From the NCBI GenBank assembly GCA_964612555.1, contig CAZTBW010000002.1:293475-357474 (forward strand): a DNA stretch of 64,000 nt, given 5' to 3'. Every line of letters starts with the position of its first letter. Position 1 is the stretch's first letter. The position numbers and the translations under genes are program-made. Source of the stretch: DAOLCO01 sp964612555. Its GTDB lineage: Bacteria > Bdellovibrionota_C > UBA2361 > SZUA-149 > DAOLCO01. Under the pieces are notes generated by a model. It had not been told where the DNA came from. It saw nothing but the letters and a program-made list of their open reading frames with translations, and did no database searches. This document shows, piece by piece, positions 45,067 through 53,166 of this stretch.

Positions 45067-45120
45067 AAAAAATTAAAATTGCTCCTGGGTTGATTTGATA
45101 TACATTTCAACCCGGAGCAA
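45067..45120 (-). terminator. Rho-independent terminator of the PhyH gene
   Basis: On the minus strand TTGCTCCGGGTTGA (from 45120) pairs with TCAACCCAGGAGCAA (to 45079), with one bulged base and a 13-base loop, followed by a TTTTAATTTTTT tract (45078-45067). It lies just past the stop codon at 45132. Confidence 0.88.
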
Positions 45121-45131
45121 CAAAACCGTTT

Positions 45132-45905
45132 TTACTCTGCCTGCACAGGTACCTTCAGAAATTGATGATTTTCAATTCCTTTGAGAGTAGACAAATCAAC
45201 ATCAGAAATTGGAATGGGAGCATATCGATGATGCTCTTCTCCTTCAGCCGTTGGTTCATTGTCTTTGGTATTGTACGTCATGTGTAGTAAGACACGAGAC
45301 TGATCACCATTGTTGGTTCCGCTTCGATGGAGCAGGTTACCATGAAAAACAACAGCATCGCCCACTCCAAGAGGAACAAATTCTGTACCCAGACGATTAC
45401 CAAGATGTTCAACCAGGTTTTCATTTGCACCCACATCCCGTGAGGGACCGTGTGGAATTAAACCACATCGATGGCTGCCGGGAATAACTTCGAGACAGCC
45501 TTCTTCGGGTCCCATATCCGACAATGCGACAGATACCGTCAGCATGTCCTGAAACAGTACCCCGACTTCTCTCCAATAGAAAAAATCCTGATGCCAATGC
45601 CATTCGCCAGAGCTCTGAGGAGCTTTAACGGTCAGCTTTGAGTGCCAGTGATAGATGTCTATGGTTGAAAGATGTTGTTGTGCAAGGCGCACGACCGAGG
45701 CATGTCTGGGTAGTGTTCCCACAATAGTATCGGAATAATTATTCCACACCACGTGTGTTGATCCTCGCCCGGGACTTGCTCCAACCGTTTGCAGATTACG
45801 GTGGAGTGTTCCGTTTGTGATATCATCGCAGAGTGGTTTAAGCGCTTCTCTTGAAAAGAGCTGAGGTATGATCACATAACCTTTGTTATCAAAAATTTCT
45901 TTCAT
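45132..45905 (-). CDS. PhyH-family Fe(II)/2-oxoglutarate dioxygenase
   Basis: 257 aa phytanoyl-CoA dioxygenase-like protein. Visible: GYVIIPQLFSREAL N-terminal strand, HWHQDFFYW with the iron-binding HxD (H-Q-D), GCLEVIPGSHRCGLIPHG, DAVVFHGNLLHRSG with the distal iron His, and NNGDQSRVLLHMTYN carrying the Arg that binds 2-oxoglutarate. Likely hydroxylates a small molecule. ATG 45905 preferred over GTG 45908; a GGAAGGGAAG tract precedes it. A strong terminator follows. Sits next to an amine oxidase-like and a nicotianamine-synthase-like gene, suggesting a shared small-molecule pathway (inference). Confidence 0.9.
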   Translation of the reverse strand: MKEIFDNKGYVIIPQLFSREALKPLCDDITNGTLHRNLQTVGASPGRGSTHVVWNNYSDTIVGTLPRHASVVRLAQQHLSTIDIYHWHSKLTVKAPQSSGEWHWHQDFFYWREVGVLFQDMLTVSVALSDMGPEEGCLEVIPGSHRCGLIPHGPSRDVGANENLVEHLGNRLGTEFVPLGVGDAVVFHGNLLHRSGTNNGDQSRVLLHMTYNTKDNEPTAEGEEHHRYAPIPISDVDLSTLKGIENHQFLKVPVQAE

Positions 45906-45992
45906 CACTTCCCTTCCAGGTAATAAAAACTATATCAAGGTCTCGAACACACTTCGGGAAATGCCTTGATATTTTAAAACCGTATTTTTTAT

Positions 45993-46018
45993 AGATACGT
46001 CATCTAATGAATATAAAT
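45993..46018. repeat. Right arm of imperfect inverted repeat flanking the PhyH gene
   Basis: AGATACGTCATCTA (45993-46006) plus GAATATAAAT pairs with the arm at 45029-45055. Found 88 bases upstream of the PhyH start, so it could be an operator, or one end of a small mobilised cassette. Confidence 0.6.
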
Positions 46019-46030
46019 AATATTACTTCG

Positions 46031-46048
46031 AGTACTTATAAAGGTTGT
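46031..46048 (+). repeat. 18-bp terminal-type inverted repeat, left copy
   Basis: AGTACTTATAAAGGTTGT, found again as its exact reverse complement at 47967-47984. Both copies point inward and bound 1954 bp carrying the flavin oxidase and nicotianamine-synthase-like genes. Confidence 0.85.
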
Positions 46049-46085
46049 CCTCAAGACTTTTTGAGAACCTCTTAAAGACAACCTT
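46041..46085 (-). other. Hairpin downstream of the flavin oxidase gene
   Basis: AAGGTTGTC (46041-46049) pairs perfectly with GACAACCTT (46077-46085), with an inner CTCAA/TTGAG pairing. It lies 30 bases past the stop of the flavin oxidase gene and partly overlaps the 18-bp repeat. No T tract follows on either strand, so it is a weak terminator candidate at best. Confidence 0.5.
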
Positions 46086-46114
46086 CCAGGAAATTTTCCT
46101 GTTTTGTTCTGCGA

Positions 46115-47275
46115 TTATGAAAGATCGCAAATAGACAGCGGATTGCGCACAAGCATTTTCATATCTTGGGGCACGTTACCCTCACCTTCCAATGCGTATG
46201 TGGCTAAGGCATCTCCAATGACGGGAGACAGCTTGAATGCTGCACCGTAGCATCCGGCGGCAAAATATACTTCCGGATGAGACTCTGTCTCACCGAGAAT
46301 TATTTTGTCGGTTGGATTTGTCGGGTAGTAGCATTGTTCCATTTGAGTGCGCTTTGGTGAGATACCATCAAAAGCTTGAGCACAGTATTCTTGTACTTGA
46401 GTATCGAGTGTTACATCAAGTTCATCGGAATACGGTATATCAACTTTTGGTCCGCATCCACGCCGACCGACTTTGACCGGAAAGTCGTCAATTGGTGGAA
46501 CGACAAACATTCCGACTCCATGTGTGTTCCAGTCACTCATCCGTCGGTCATGCAGGTATGGAAGCCTTTTAGCTCTCGCGTCTCCTTGAGCGTCGAAATA
46601 CAGCAGGCTGGTCTGCTGAGCCGTATTTGTGATGCCAAGATCGAGATTGAAATTGCCCAGAAGTTTCTGAGCCCATGGTCCGGCACAGAGGAAGAGAGAA
46701 GAACACTCAAAACTTGAACCGTCTTCAAGTGTTCCGCGAACTACTCCCTCTGATGCTTCAGTAATCTCCTTGAATACTTTGCCATACTTAATCTCCACAC
46801 CGGAAGGGAAAGTTTGGTGTAATCTGGTAACTACTTTCGCTCCATCAACAAGGATTACAGAATTCGGTTCAATGATGGCGTAATTCTCGGGTTCTATTCT
46901 GAGAAAGTACTTTTGCAGTATAGAAGGATGATACGCCGCATAGAATTCAATACCTCTTTCTTTATAAACCTTCTCGAAGTCTTTCATGAATTGGGCATCT
47001 CTGTGTCCAAGGGTAACCTGATCCACGACGCGAAACGGAATTTTGAGTTCTTTCAGCAGGGACTCCCAGAGTCCTTTACTTCGAACATGGGCTTCCCAGT
47101 GAGGAAGGTCTCCTCTCACGTTGATTGCTTTGGAACTTTTGGAAATACCCGGGGGTTGACCTTGTGTCCATTCGCGTTCAAGTATGGTAACGGTGTTACC
47201 TCTTTCCGCAAGGGAGCGGGCAAGCATGGACCCAATGACACCTCCACCTACGACGATTGAATCTGAAATAATCAT
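46115..47275 (-). CDS. FAD-dependent amine oxidase of the monomeric sarcosine oxidase type (DAO family)
   Basis: 386 aa. FAD motif VVGGGVIGSMLARSLAERG near residue 7-25 with the ribose-binding Glu in TVTILERE; the C-terminal MEQCYYPTNPTDKIILGE matches the segment holding the covalent-FAD Cys of monomeric sarcosine oxidase, and AAGCYGAAFKLSPVIGDALA matches its conserved GxxGHGFKLAPVxG segment. The family oxidises secondary or N-methyl amino acids. Substrate unknown. AAGGAA lies 6 bases before ATG 47275. 18 bases after the nicotianamine-synthase-like gene, so co-transcribed with it. No Sec signal; cytosolic. Confidence 0.87.
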   Translation of the reverse strand: MIISDSIVVGGGVIGSMLARSLAERGNTVTILEREWTQGQPPGISKSSKAINVRGDLPHWEAHVRSKGLWESLLKELKIPFRVVDQVTLGHRDAQFMKDFEKVYKERGIEFYAAYHPSILQKYFLRIEPENYAIIEPNSVILVDGAKVVTRLHQTFPSGVEIKYGKVFKEITEASEGVVRGTLEDGSSFECSSLFLCAGPWAQKLLGNFNLDLGITNTAQQTSLLYFDAQGDARAKRLPYLHDRRMSDWNTHGVGMFVVPPIDDFPVKVGRRGCGPKVDIPYSDELDVTLDTQVQEYCAQAFDGISPKRTQMEQCYYPTNPTDKIILGETESHPEVYFAAGCYGAAFKLSPVIGDALATYALEGEGNVPQDMKMLVRNPLSICDLS

Positions 47276-47293
47276 TGATATTTCCTTATGGTA

Positions 47294-47917
47294 TCAAGAA
47301 CGAACAAATGCTGCGGTAAGAAAATCCGAGTGTTCCACAACATCGGTACCGAAGCGGTAAAAAACAGACTGGGGAATGGGGTTGGACAAAATCCTGGAGC
47401 GTTTTCCATGTGCTGCCCGGCAGAGTACTACTGACCCTTGCGGCAGCAATTCAAGATAATGCTCAATCAGACGTTGTTTTTCATGCTCCGAGTTCCCTAC
47501 CAGAAGACCGATAAGCACAACATTTGCGCTGCCAACTTCTGTAAACTGTAGAGCATCAGCAGTAACAAATGAAAATTTGTTACTCAGATCAAGTTTCCGG
47601 GTCACTTGCGTTGCAAGGGTAGTACAGGTTTCGCTGCAATCTACGCCAAGCCCTGTGCCGAGTCCATATTCATGCAGTTTGTATGCTGTTATGGGCATAC
47701 TTCCCGAACCGACAAAGATAAAGTGTTCAGGCTTGTTGTCACCTAGAAGTTTCTTTGCCAGACTGGCTTCTTGCAGAACCCAGTCAAACCCCAGAAAATG
47801 TTGTCTGAGGTATTGTTCGTAGGTAGAATGTGGATTCGCTCCCGGGGCAATTATTCTGTTTGCCCAAACCTCTTCTTCTTCACAACGAGACTCCGTTGTG
47901 TGAGGTGTCGTTTCCAT
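47294..47917 (-). CDS. Nicotianamine-synthase-like / SAM-using protein
   Basis: 207 aa. FIFVGSGSMPITAYKLHEYG corresponds to the nicotianamine-synthase signature F-x-GSGPLPLT, followed by LGVDCSETCTTLATQV and FVTADALQF, the Rossmann SAM-binding pattern of that family. Nicotianamine synthases and bacterial relatives (such as CntL of staphylopine synthesis) transfer the aminobutyrate part of SAM to an amine to make metallophores. A plain methyltransferase is the alternative. Shorter than plant enzymes (about 320 aa), near bacterial sizes. AAAGGA precedes ATG 47917. Upstream of, and coupled with, the flavin oxidase. Confidence 0.65.
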   Translation of the reverse strand: METTPHTTESRCEEEEVWANRIIAPGANPHSTYEQYLRQHFLGFDWVLQEASLAKKLLGDNKPEHFIFVGSGSMPITAYKLHEYGLGTGLGVDCSETCTTLATQVTRKLDLSNKFSFVTADALQFTEVGSANVVLIGLLVGNSEHEKQRLIEHYLELLPQGSVVLCRAAHGKRSRILSNPIPQSVFYRFGTDVVEHSDFLTAAFVRS

Positions 47918-47966
47918 TTTTTTCCTTTCTTAAAAAATGCGTAACCTAAAAAAACAAAAAAGTCAT

Positions 47967-47984
47967 ACAACCTTTATAAGTACT
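47967..47984 (-). repeat. 18-bp terminal-type inverted repeat, right copy
   Basis: Exact reverse complement of 46031-46048. It lies 50 bases upstream of the nicotianamine-synthase-like start; on that strand it contains TATAAA, so it could also be part of the promoter or an operator. Confidence 0.85.
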
Positions 47985-48071
47985 CTACTCTGATACTGAT
48001 GTGAAAGAACTGGGGGAGCTATCTTTTTAGAGATGCTCTTTTATCCGTGTTTTATAAAGGATCGGATTTCC

Positions 48072-49025
48072 TTAATGATAAACCTGCTCAAACTCCGAAT
48101 CACTTGCGTAGTGTATTGCCTGCCTAAGTTTCATGACTATGTCCAGGCAGTCTTGCTCCCGTTTTTTACATGCTGCCTGAGATGCGTGAGCAACAGGAGG
48201 ATAAATGGTTACATTTGGGAGATCGCAAAATTTTTCAAAACTCCCTTGCTTGCCATGACTCTGATGAGAGATGAAATTTATTTTTCCATCAGAGAGCACA
48301 TCCTTAAGCTCATCGAAGTTGTAAACATCAAGTGGAGAAATGTTAATAATGGTAGAGTCTTTTTTCATTTTGTTGAGTAGCTCGCTTGAAATAAATTTTT
48401 CATTTTGACTGTTCAGGGGAATAAGTACAAAGACAAAATCGTTTTTACTGAAGAGTGATTCTATGGAATCAGTTTGATGTTGAGGGAGTGATATCTCTTT
48501 TTCTCTGATTATGTCATAAGAAGAAACTCTGGATCCCAAACCAAGTAGCATCATTGCAAGTAGTGAGCCTATATTGCCGCATCCGAGAATGCCAATAGAG
48601 AGTTCGGTCAGGTCACTAATCTGGCTTGTATGTTTTTCTGATATGATGTTTGGGGTATTTTTTTCTTCAAGCCCTCTTGTCTTTTTGAGAAGTGAAGCAA
48701 GAGCAAATTCTGCTACAGAACGGGTGCAATATGAAGGGAGATTATGTATTTGTACTTTGTTATCTGCCAGGGCAGGGGAGACTCTTCCTGTGTCCGTACC
48801 TAGTACGATAACATTGCCCAGGTTTGGGAATTTTGAAAACCAGAATTCTGGTAAAACCATGAACGGACTTATTAGAATAACCTCAGTTTCTTCCGATGCC
48901 GTATCGTCTACTTCTTCCAGAGAAGTGAGTCTTCTTATGTTCTTTGCATAAAGACCGAGCTCTTCCCAAAAATTTGGGGAAAGATTAAGAGATTCTAGTC
49001 CCAGGGATAAAATACTGCTAAACAT
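48072..49025 (-). CDS. D-2-hydroxyacid dehydrogenase homologue, active site partly degenerate
   Basis: 317 aa. Rossmann NAD motif GILGCGNIGSLLAMMLLGLGSRVSSYD matches the D-isomer-specific 2-hydroxyacid dehydrogenase fold, preceded by a catalytic-domain half with weaker conservation and followed by FVFVLIPLNSQNEKFIS. The usual NxxRGxxVD segment with the catalytic Arg reads INISPLDVYNF here (Pro for Arg). The His region is YPPVAHASQAA, with a candidate His. It may have changed specificity or lost activity. ATG 49025 lacks a clear Shine-Dalgarno. Separated by 154 bp from the nicotianamine-synthase-like gene. Confidence 0.78.
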   Translation of the reverse strand: MFSSILSLGLESLNLSPNFWEELGLYAKNIRRLTSLEEVDDTASEETEVILISPFMVLPEFWFSKFPNLGNVIVLGTDTGRVSPALADNKVQIHNLPSYCTRSVAEFALASLLKKTRGLEEKNTPNIISEKHTSQISDLTELSIGILGCGNIGSLLAMMLLGLGSRVSSYDIIREKEISLPQHQTDSIESLFSKNDFVFVLIPLNSQNEKFISSELLNKMKKDSTIINISPLDVYNFDELKDVLSDGKINFISHQSHGKQGSFEKFCDLPNVTIYPPVAHASQAACKKREQDCLDIVMKLRQAIHYASDSEFEQVYH

Positions 49026-49116
49026 AAAAGGTATTTAGTTGCTATATAGTCAAGCACTGCATGCGTTATTAATTGATGGCACTTAGTATCAAGTGTTTAT
49101 ATGGTATGTCAAACAA

Positions 49117-49995
49117 ATGTCTGGTAACATAAGAACCTCGGATATTTATTTCAGGGTTTGCAGTAGTTTACATGAGACGGGTCTACATGAGCTTCTTTTT
49201 TCCAATGAAAATAACGGAGAGGTTTTTGTTTTTCCAGGATTAACCTATGAAAAAAGTATTAAAACTAGTGTTTTTACTTCTGCTGATTCAAGAGGAAATG
49301 TTGTCTCAGGACTCGTTGCAGCTTCTACCGGTCTGAGAGGTTTTCCTCTTGCCATGTATCTCTCTCAGGATTTTCATGCACAAGATGTTCTAACTGCACT
49401 TCTTGATTCGTGGCATAAAGAACTGGTTTCCAATGGTATTCACAGGATTAACTATGTTTGCAACAGTCAGCGAATGCTCGAATCAGCAGAGGCGTGCGGG
49501 TATGTTTTTGAAGAGGATGTGAGGGTCGCTTTTTATCGGGATTCTGAGTCTGCTATGGATATGATCTCGTATAATGAAAAAGTGGAAATACGATCTGCGG
49601 GTGAAGATGATATTTCAAGTATGTTGCATCTTTGGGATATTGCACCCGGGGTGACGGTTGAACCATGGCAGAAATTGATAATGCCTGAGTTTATAAAAAA
49701 TAATTCAGAAATTGTCCTGAATGCCTTTGTGGGTGATTCTCTGATTGGTTCTGTCGTAGGTGCACAAACAGGTCCCTTTGGTGTTATTAATCATCTTGTG
49801 GTTCATCCTGCCGCACGGGGAGAGGGATTAGGGAAACAATTAGTATATGAATGCATCTGTCGTATGAAAGAAAGATCTGCATCTGTTATCTGGATGACCT
49901 ATCGGGTGACCCCTGAGCGGGAGCGTTTCTGGGAGAGCGCTGGTTTCGAGTCTCAGGATGGTTTGCTGTTAGGTAATCTGAGAATCAAGGATTAG
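49117..49995 (+). CDS. GNAT acetyltransferase with a degenerate N-terminal GNAT-like half
   Basis: About 292 aa. The C-terminal half is a GNAT domain: VEIRSAGEDDISSMLHLW, AFVGDSLIGSVVG, NHLVVHPAARGEGLGKQLVYECI (acetyl-CoA-binding R/Q-x-x-G-x-G/A), RFWESAGFES. The first 140 residues look like a second, degenerate GNAT fold lacking the pyrophosphate loop. Substrate unknown. Start unclear: ATG 49117 or GTG 49093; neither has a good Shine-Dalgarno. Transcribed opposite to the hydroxyacid dehydrogenase (divergent). Confidence 0.82.
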   Translation: MSGNIRTSDIYFRVCSSLHETGLHELLFSNENNGEVFVFPGLTYEKSIKTSVFTSADSRGNVVSGLVAASTGLRGFPLAMYLSQDFHAQDVLTALLDSWHKELVSNGIHRINYVCNSQRMLESAEACGYVFEEDVRVAFYRDSESAMDMISYNEKVEIRSAGEDDISSMLHLWDIAPGVTVEPWQKLIMPEFIKNNSEIVLNAFVGDSLIGSVVGAQTGPFGVINHLVVHPAARGEGLGKQLVYECICRMKERSASVIWMTYRVTPERERFWESAGFESQDGLLLGNLRIKD

Positions 49996-50023
49996 ATTTT
50001 CTCTGAAGAGAGAAGAAAATATC

Positions 50024-51901
50024 CTACTGAATATTTATCTGCTCATATTCCCGCACAAATAATTCCTGTCTGAGATATACGAATCTCGGAGAAAGGGGGG
50101 GGAGTTTTGAGGCGTCGTTGAAGTCGGTGTCGTAGTCCCAGTTACGGACTGGAGCCTCGTATTGGGGGTTTCCGTATATCCAGAGACCGCTTACCCGACG
50201 AGGGGTGTAGAGACTCACAAAAGATCCCCGATAGGTCAGGGTTTTTCCGCCCCAGTGTTCGTGCAGTCTGGGGTAGTTTTCAAGTCCACCATTATATGCC
50301 CCGCCATGCCCACCGACGCCTTCTATGCCTCCGGTACTGTCGGTTCCTGAAAGGATTGCGGCGTTGATGGTGGTGTGTTCTGCAACTCTGTTACCGAGGT
50401 TTTGAGTACTTGCAGTGTCGTTTAAGTTCCAGTTCGTAGAGAGAACATTGAATGAATCGGACATGAGCGCAGCGGGTATTTTGTTAATTGCGTTGTAGTG
50501 CCCATGTGTATATATAGCCTGATCGGTAACGACCGTCATTCCCACTACGCTTGGTGCTCCTGCCATGTTTGATTGGAGATTTGCCGCATTTCTTATTCGG
50601 ACACCGTAGTTGTTTGCAGCTATGTTTGAGTGTGGACCTTGAATGGTGAAGTGAAATACCAAACCTCCTTCTGAAGTATCATTAAGAGTACGAGCCCCCG
50701 TACCGAGCCAGTTTGTACTGTACAGACAGTTTAGCAGTGCAAGCATGTCCACTTCCAGCGTGCGAATGGTTTTAGCTTCCCGGTTGTTATAAAAAGTATT
50801 TCTGGTATTTACCGCTCTTCCTGAAATTGACCCACCGCATGTGTGGAGGGATTGAGTGGCGGCGGCATTGATGGTGGACAGGTTGGAAACGTAGACCCCT
50901 GTAGGGGAGTTAGCATTCGTAACAGGGTTGTTTGCATTATTCAGTGACAGAATAAGCCGTAAATCCGCTTTTTCCCAGTAAATCTGATCCGGTGAAGGGT
51001 CGAGCGCTTCCGGTTCCGGAATAGTAAGAACATCTACCCCCGTCTGTATCATACCGTTCCAGGGCTGAACCTGAGGGGCAGTGACAAGAGTACGTGCACT
51101 GCAACTTGGAAGTAGTGAGGTCGGAGTGTTGGGGTCGAATATCCGGACGGGATTTGAGTGGCATGTGTTTGCGTTTTTTCTTCCACGATAGAGTGAACCG
51201 GCAGTGGTAACCTGCCCTTGTATGGTAAGCCCCGGATTATTGCTTTCGGTGTTTAAATAGAGATTCCTGTTGGTGTGCACGGGACCGGACAAATTCATTG
51301 CGGCACCCGGTAGTATCTCAAGGTCTTTGTTGTAAAATACCGCAAACTGGAAAAGAGGAACCAGACGACTCTTGAATCGTAACTCAAGAATCGCACCGAT
51401 ATCGTCTTTTTGCGTGCGTGCAATGCTTTGTGTGCGATAACGATACTCCTGTGCGCTTAAATTCTGGAATAACTCTCCGGGAGGAATAGTGGTTTGAATC
51501 GGATTACTGGGGTCTTCTACCACGTAAGTGGTGACTTCCCTGTTTCCTATCGAGTAGGTTTTACATACAAAGTCTCCGTCACCCATATTACCGGAAGTGC
51601 AGGCGCCGGAACTATCAGGGCTTGTACCGCCAGGTCTGTTATAGCCTATGAAGATAGAACGTATCTCTTCTGCTCTGAGGTTCAGTCCCGCCTCTGCGGC
51701 ATAAAACGCAAGACTTGCATCTGAAGAACTTTTTCCGGAGAGTAACTCAGTTTTAGTGGCAATGAAATAGGCACCGGACAAACCAATAAGAATCAATATG
51801 AAATAAAATGCACTTATCAGAGCGAAGCCCCCTTCATTGGAGTGTGCTTTAGCGGAGTGTATTTCATTGGAGCCTGTGTGAAGACCGGACATCTGTTTCA
51901 T
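50024..51901 (-). CDS. Large PilX-like minor pilin (type IV pilus assembly)
   Basis: 625 aa. N-terminal GGFALISAFYFILILIGLSGAYFIATKTELLSGKSS is a PilX-type N-terminal membrane helix; AFYAAEAGLNLRAEEIR follows. The large exported part has LSGPVHTNRNLYL, a motif common in large surface-displayed prepilin-like proteins, and several Gly/Asn-rich beta-type stretches. It is far longer than the usual PilX (about 170-200 aa). ATG 51901 sits 10 bases downstream of the pilW-like stop. Last gene in the fimT-pilV-pilW-pilX order. Function: minor pilin tip complex or surface adhesin (inference). Confidence 0.8.
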   Translation of the reverse strand: MKQMSGLHTGSNEIHSAKAHSNEGGFALISAFYFILILIGLSGAYFIATKTELLSGKSSSDASLAFYAAEAGLNLRAEEIRSIFIGYNRPGGTSPDSSGACTSGNMGDGDFVCKTYSIGNREVTTYVVEDPSNPIQTTIPPGELFQNLSAQEYRYRTQSIARTQKDDIGAILELRFKSRLVPLFQFAVFYNKDLEILPGAAMNLSGPVHTNRNLYLNTESNNPGLTIQGQVTTAGSLYRGRKNANTCHSNPVRIFDPNTPTSLLPSCSARTLVTAPQVQPWNGMIQTGVDVLTIPEPEALDPSPDQIYWEKADLRLILSLNNANNPVTNANSPTGVYVSNLSTINAAATQSLHTCGGSISGRAVNTRNTFYNNREAKTIRTLEVDMLALLNCLYSTNWLGTGARTLNDTSEGGLVFHFTIQGPHSNIAANNYGVRIRNAANLQSNMAGAPSVVGMTVVTDQAIYTHGHYNAINKIPAALMSDSFNVLSTNWNLNDTASTQNLGNRVAEHTTINAAILSGTDSTGGIEGVGGHGGAYNGGLENYPRLHEHWGGKTLTYRGSFVSLYTPRRVSGLWIYGNPQYEAPVRNWDYDTDFNDASKLPPLSPRFVYLRQELFVREYEQINIQ

Positions 51902-51911
51902 ATCTGCTACC

Positions 51912-52808
51912 TTAATGAGATAAAATGTTTCGTGGAAAAAACTGGGCGGAGACCTCGTTTGAATAACTGTTTTTACCTTTTGCCGTCTTTACGGGAATAC
52001 TGTTTATGGTAACCCGTATTCCTTTTATGTTTGTCCAGTTATTGTTGGGAGTAAAGGTGTGAACTACGGTATTATCCGGGAGAGTAACTCCCACCTTGAA
52101 GCGTTCAAGCTGATGTGCAACGTGTAAAGGAGTGTCTCTCCCGTTTTCTGTTATTTGAAGCAGATCATTTTCCATTTGAAAAACCCATTCTTCAAGAAGA
52201 TATATCGCTCCCGATGTCGCACTGTAATCGTTCTGCCAGGTGTGGGGAGCGCTTACAAGATAGAGCGAACTACCGGTATCTACTTCGTTAACATAAGTGA
52301 AAAATTCACCGGCTTTTGTGCTCGAGTCATAAATATATGCCCTGACTTCGGTACTGGAGTTACTACGATATGCGCTCCATGCATTCATGTTATGAACCTG
52401 ATCACCTCTGATGCACCCTTGCTGAGTTCCCGGTATGGCAAAGTATATTTCTGTATTATTGGTTCCCTGATCGATTTTGGTACAAAGTTTTAATACTTCA
52501 TCAAGCAGGTTTCTGCGAATAGTAAATATGGAATTCTGCTCATCTTCTTCAATTTCAATGGCAGGAAAAAATGCATCCAGGTTTTCACCGGCTTCCCGGG
52601 TTGCAATGCCGATCACATCAAGTGCACCGCGGGCATTTTGATTGCTGGTTATCCTTCCAAGATCATCAAGGAAGGCGCCCCGTATCGTAATCATGGCGGA
52701 AAATCCTATCATCAGGACAAGTGAGCCGACCGCAAGAGTTACCATGAGTTCCAGGATGGTAAAACCCGCTGAATCGTTATTTAAGTTTTGTATATACTGT
52801 TTCAACAT
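51912..52808 (-). CDS. PilW-like prepilin
   Basis: 298 aa. Type III signal: SAG|FTILELMVTLAVGSLVLMIGF, with the conserved Gly before the cleavage and Glu at position +5. The remainder forms the globular beta-rich domain of a minor pilin. ATG 52808 is preferred over a TTG at 52841. Overlaps the pilV-like gene by 32 bases. Sits in the pilin cassette between pilV- and pilX-like genes. Confidence 0.85.
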   Translation of the reverse strand: MLKQYIQNLNNDSAGFTILELMVTLAVGSLVLMIGFSAMITIRGAFLDDLGRITSNQNARGALDVIGIATREAGENLDAFFPAIEIEEDEQNSIFTIRRNLLDEVLKLCTKIDQGTNNTEIYFAIPGTQQGCIRGDQVHNMNAWSAYRSNSSTEVRAYIYDSSTKAGEFFTYVNEVDTGSSLYLVSAPHTWQNDYSATSGAIYLLEEWVFQMENDLLQITENGRDTPLHVAHQLERFKVGVTLPDNTVVHTFTPNNNWTNIKGIRVTINSIPVKTAKGKNSYSNEVSAQFFPRNILSH

Positions 52809-53166
52809 AAAAATGTTTTTGTCCTCGGTACGATACTTCAAGTTCTATATGTCGGGTGTTCAATCCGCAATAACTGGGGTTTTCACAAAATGAGGCTTCT
52901 ACCTGATACTGCCTGCCGTCTATCGCTATGGTGGTGCTGTTGGTGCCGGAGCTTGGAATCGAAACCGGGTCTTGCATTCGCAGCGTGTCAAGATACTCCT
53001 GTGCCGCTTGAACGGCTTGCGTTCTGTAAAAAGTATCTCGTGTGTGTTTCAGGTTTGTGAGAATGGAATGAAATATACCGGTAGAGACCAGCATGATGAT
53101 GCCCAGTGAGATAAGTACCTCGACCAGTGAAAACCCTTTTTCATTTTTCCCTTCTTCTCTTTTCAT
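52777..53166 (-). CDS. PilV-like prepilin
   Basis: 129 aa. Prepilin signal KG|FSLVEVLISLGIIMLVSTGIF with the +5 Glu, then a short helix (HSILTNLKHTRDTFYRTQAVQAAQEYLDTLRMQ run) typical of PilV/GspI-like minor pilins, and a C-terminal domain with two Cys (FCENPSYC). Overlaps the fimT-like gene by 4 bases (ATGA-type) and the pilW-like gene by 32, implying co-translation. Confidence 0.85.
   Translation of the reverse strand: MKREEGKNEKGFSLVEVLISLGIIMLVSTGIFHSILTNLKHTRDTFYRTQAVQAAQEYLDTLRMQDPVSIPSSGTNSTTIAIDGRQYQVEASFCENPSYCGLNTRHIELEVSYRGQKHFYVETVYTKLK

Noticed and set aside
49996..50023. Bidirectional terminator between the GNAT and pilX-like genes
   Set aside because: ATTTTCTCT/AGAGA-AGAAAAT can pair but is interrupted and AT-rich; too weak to call.
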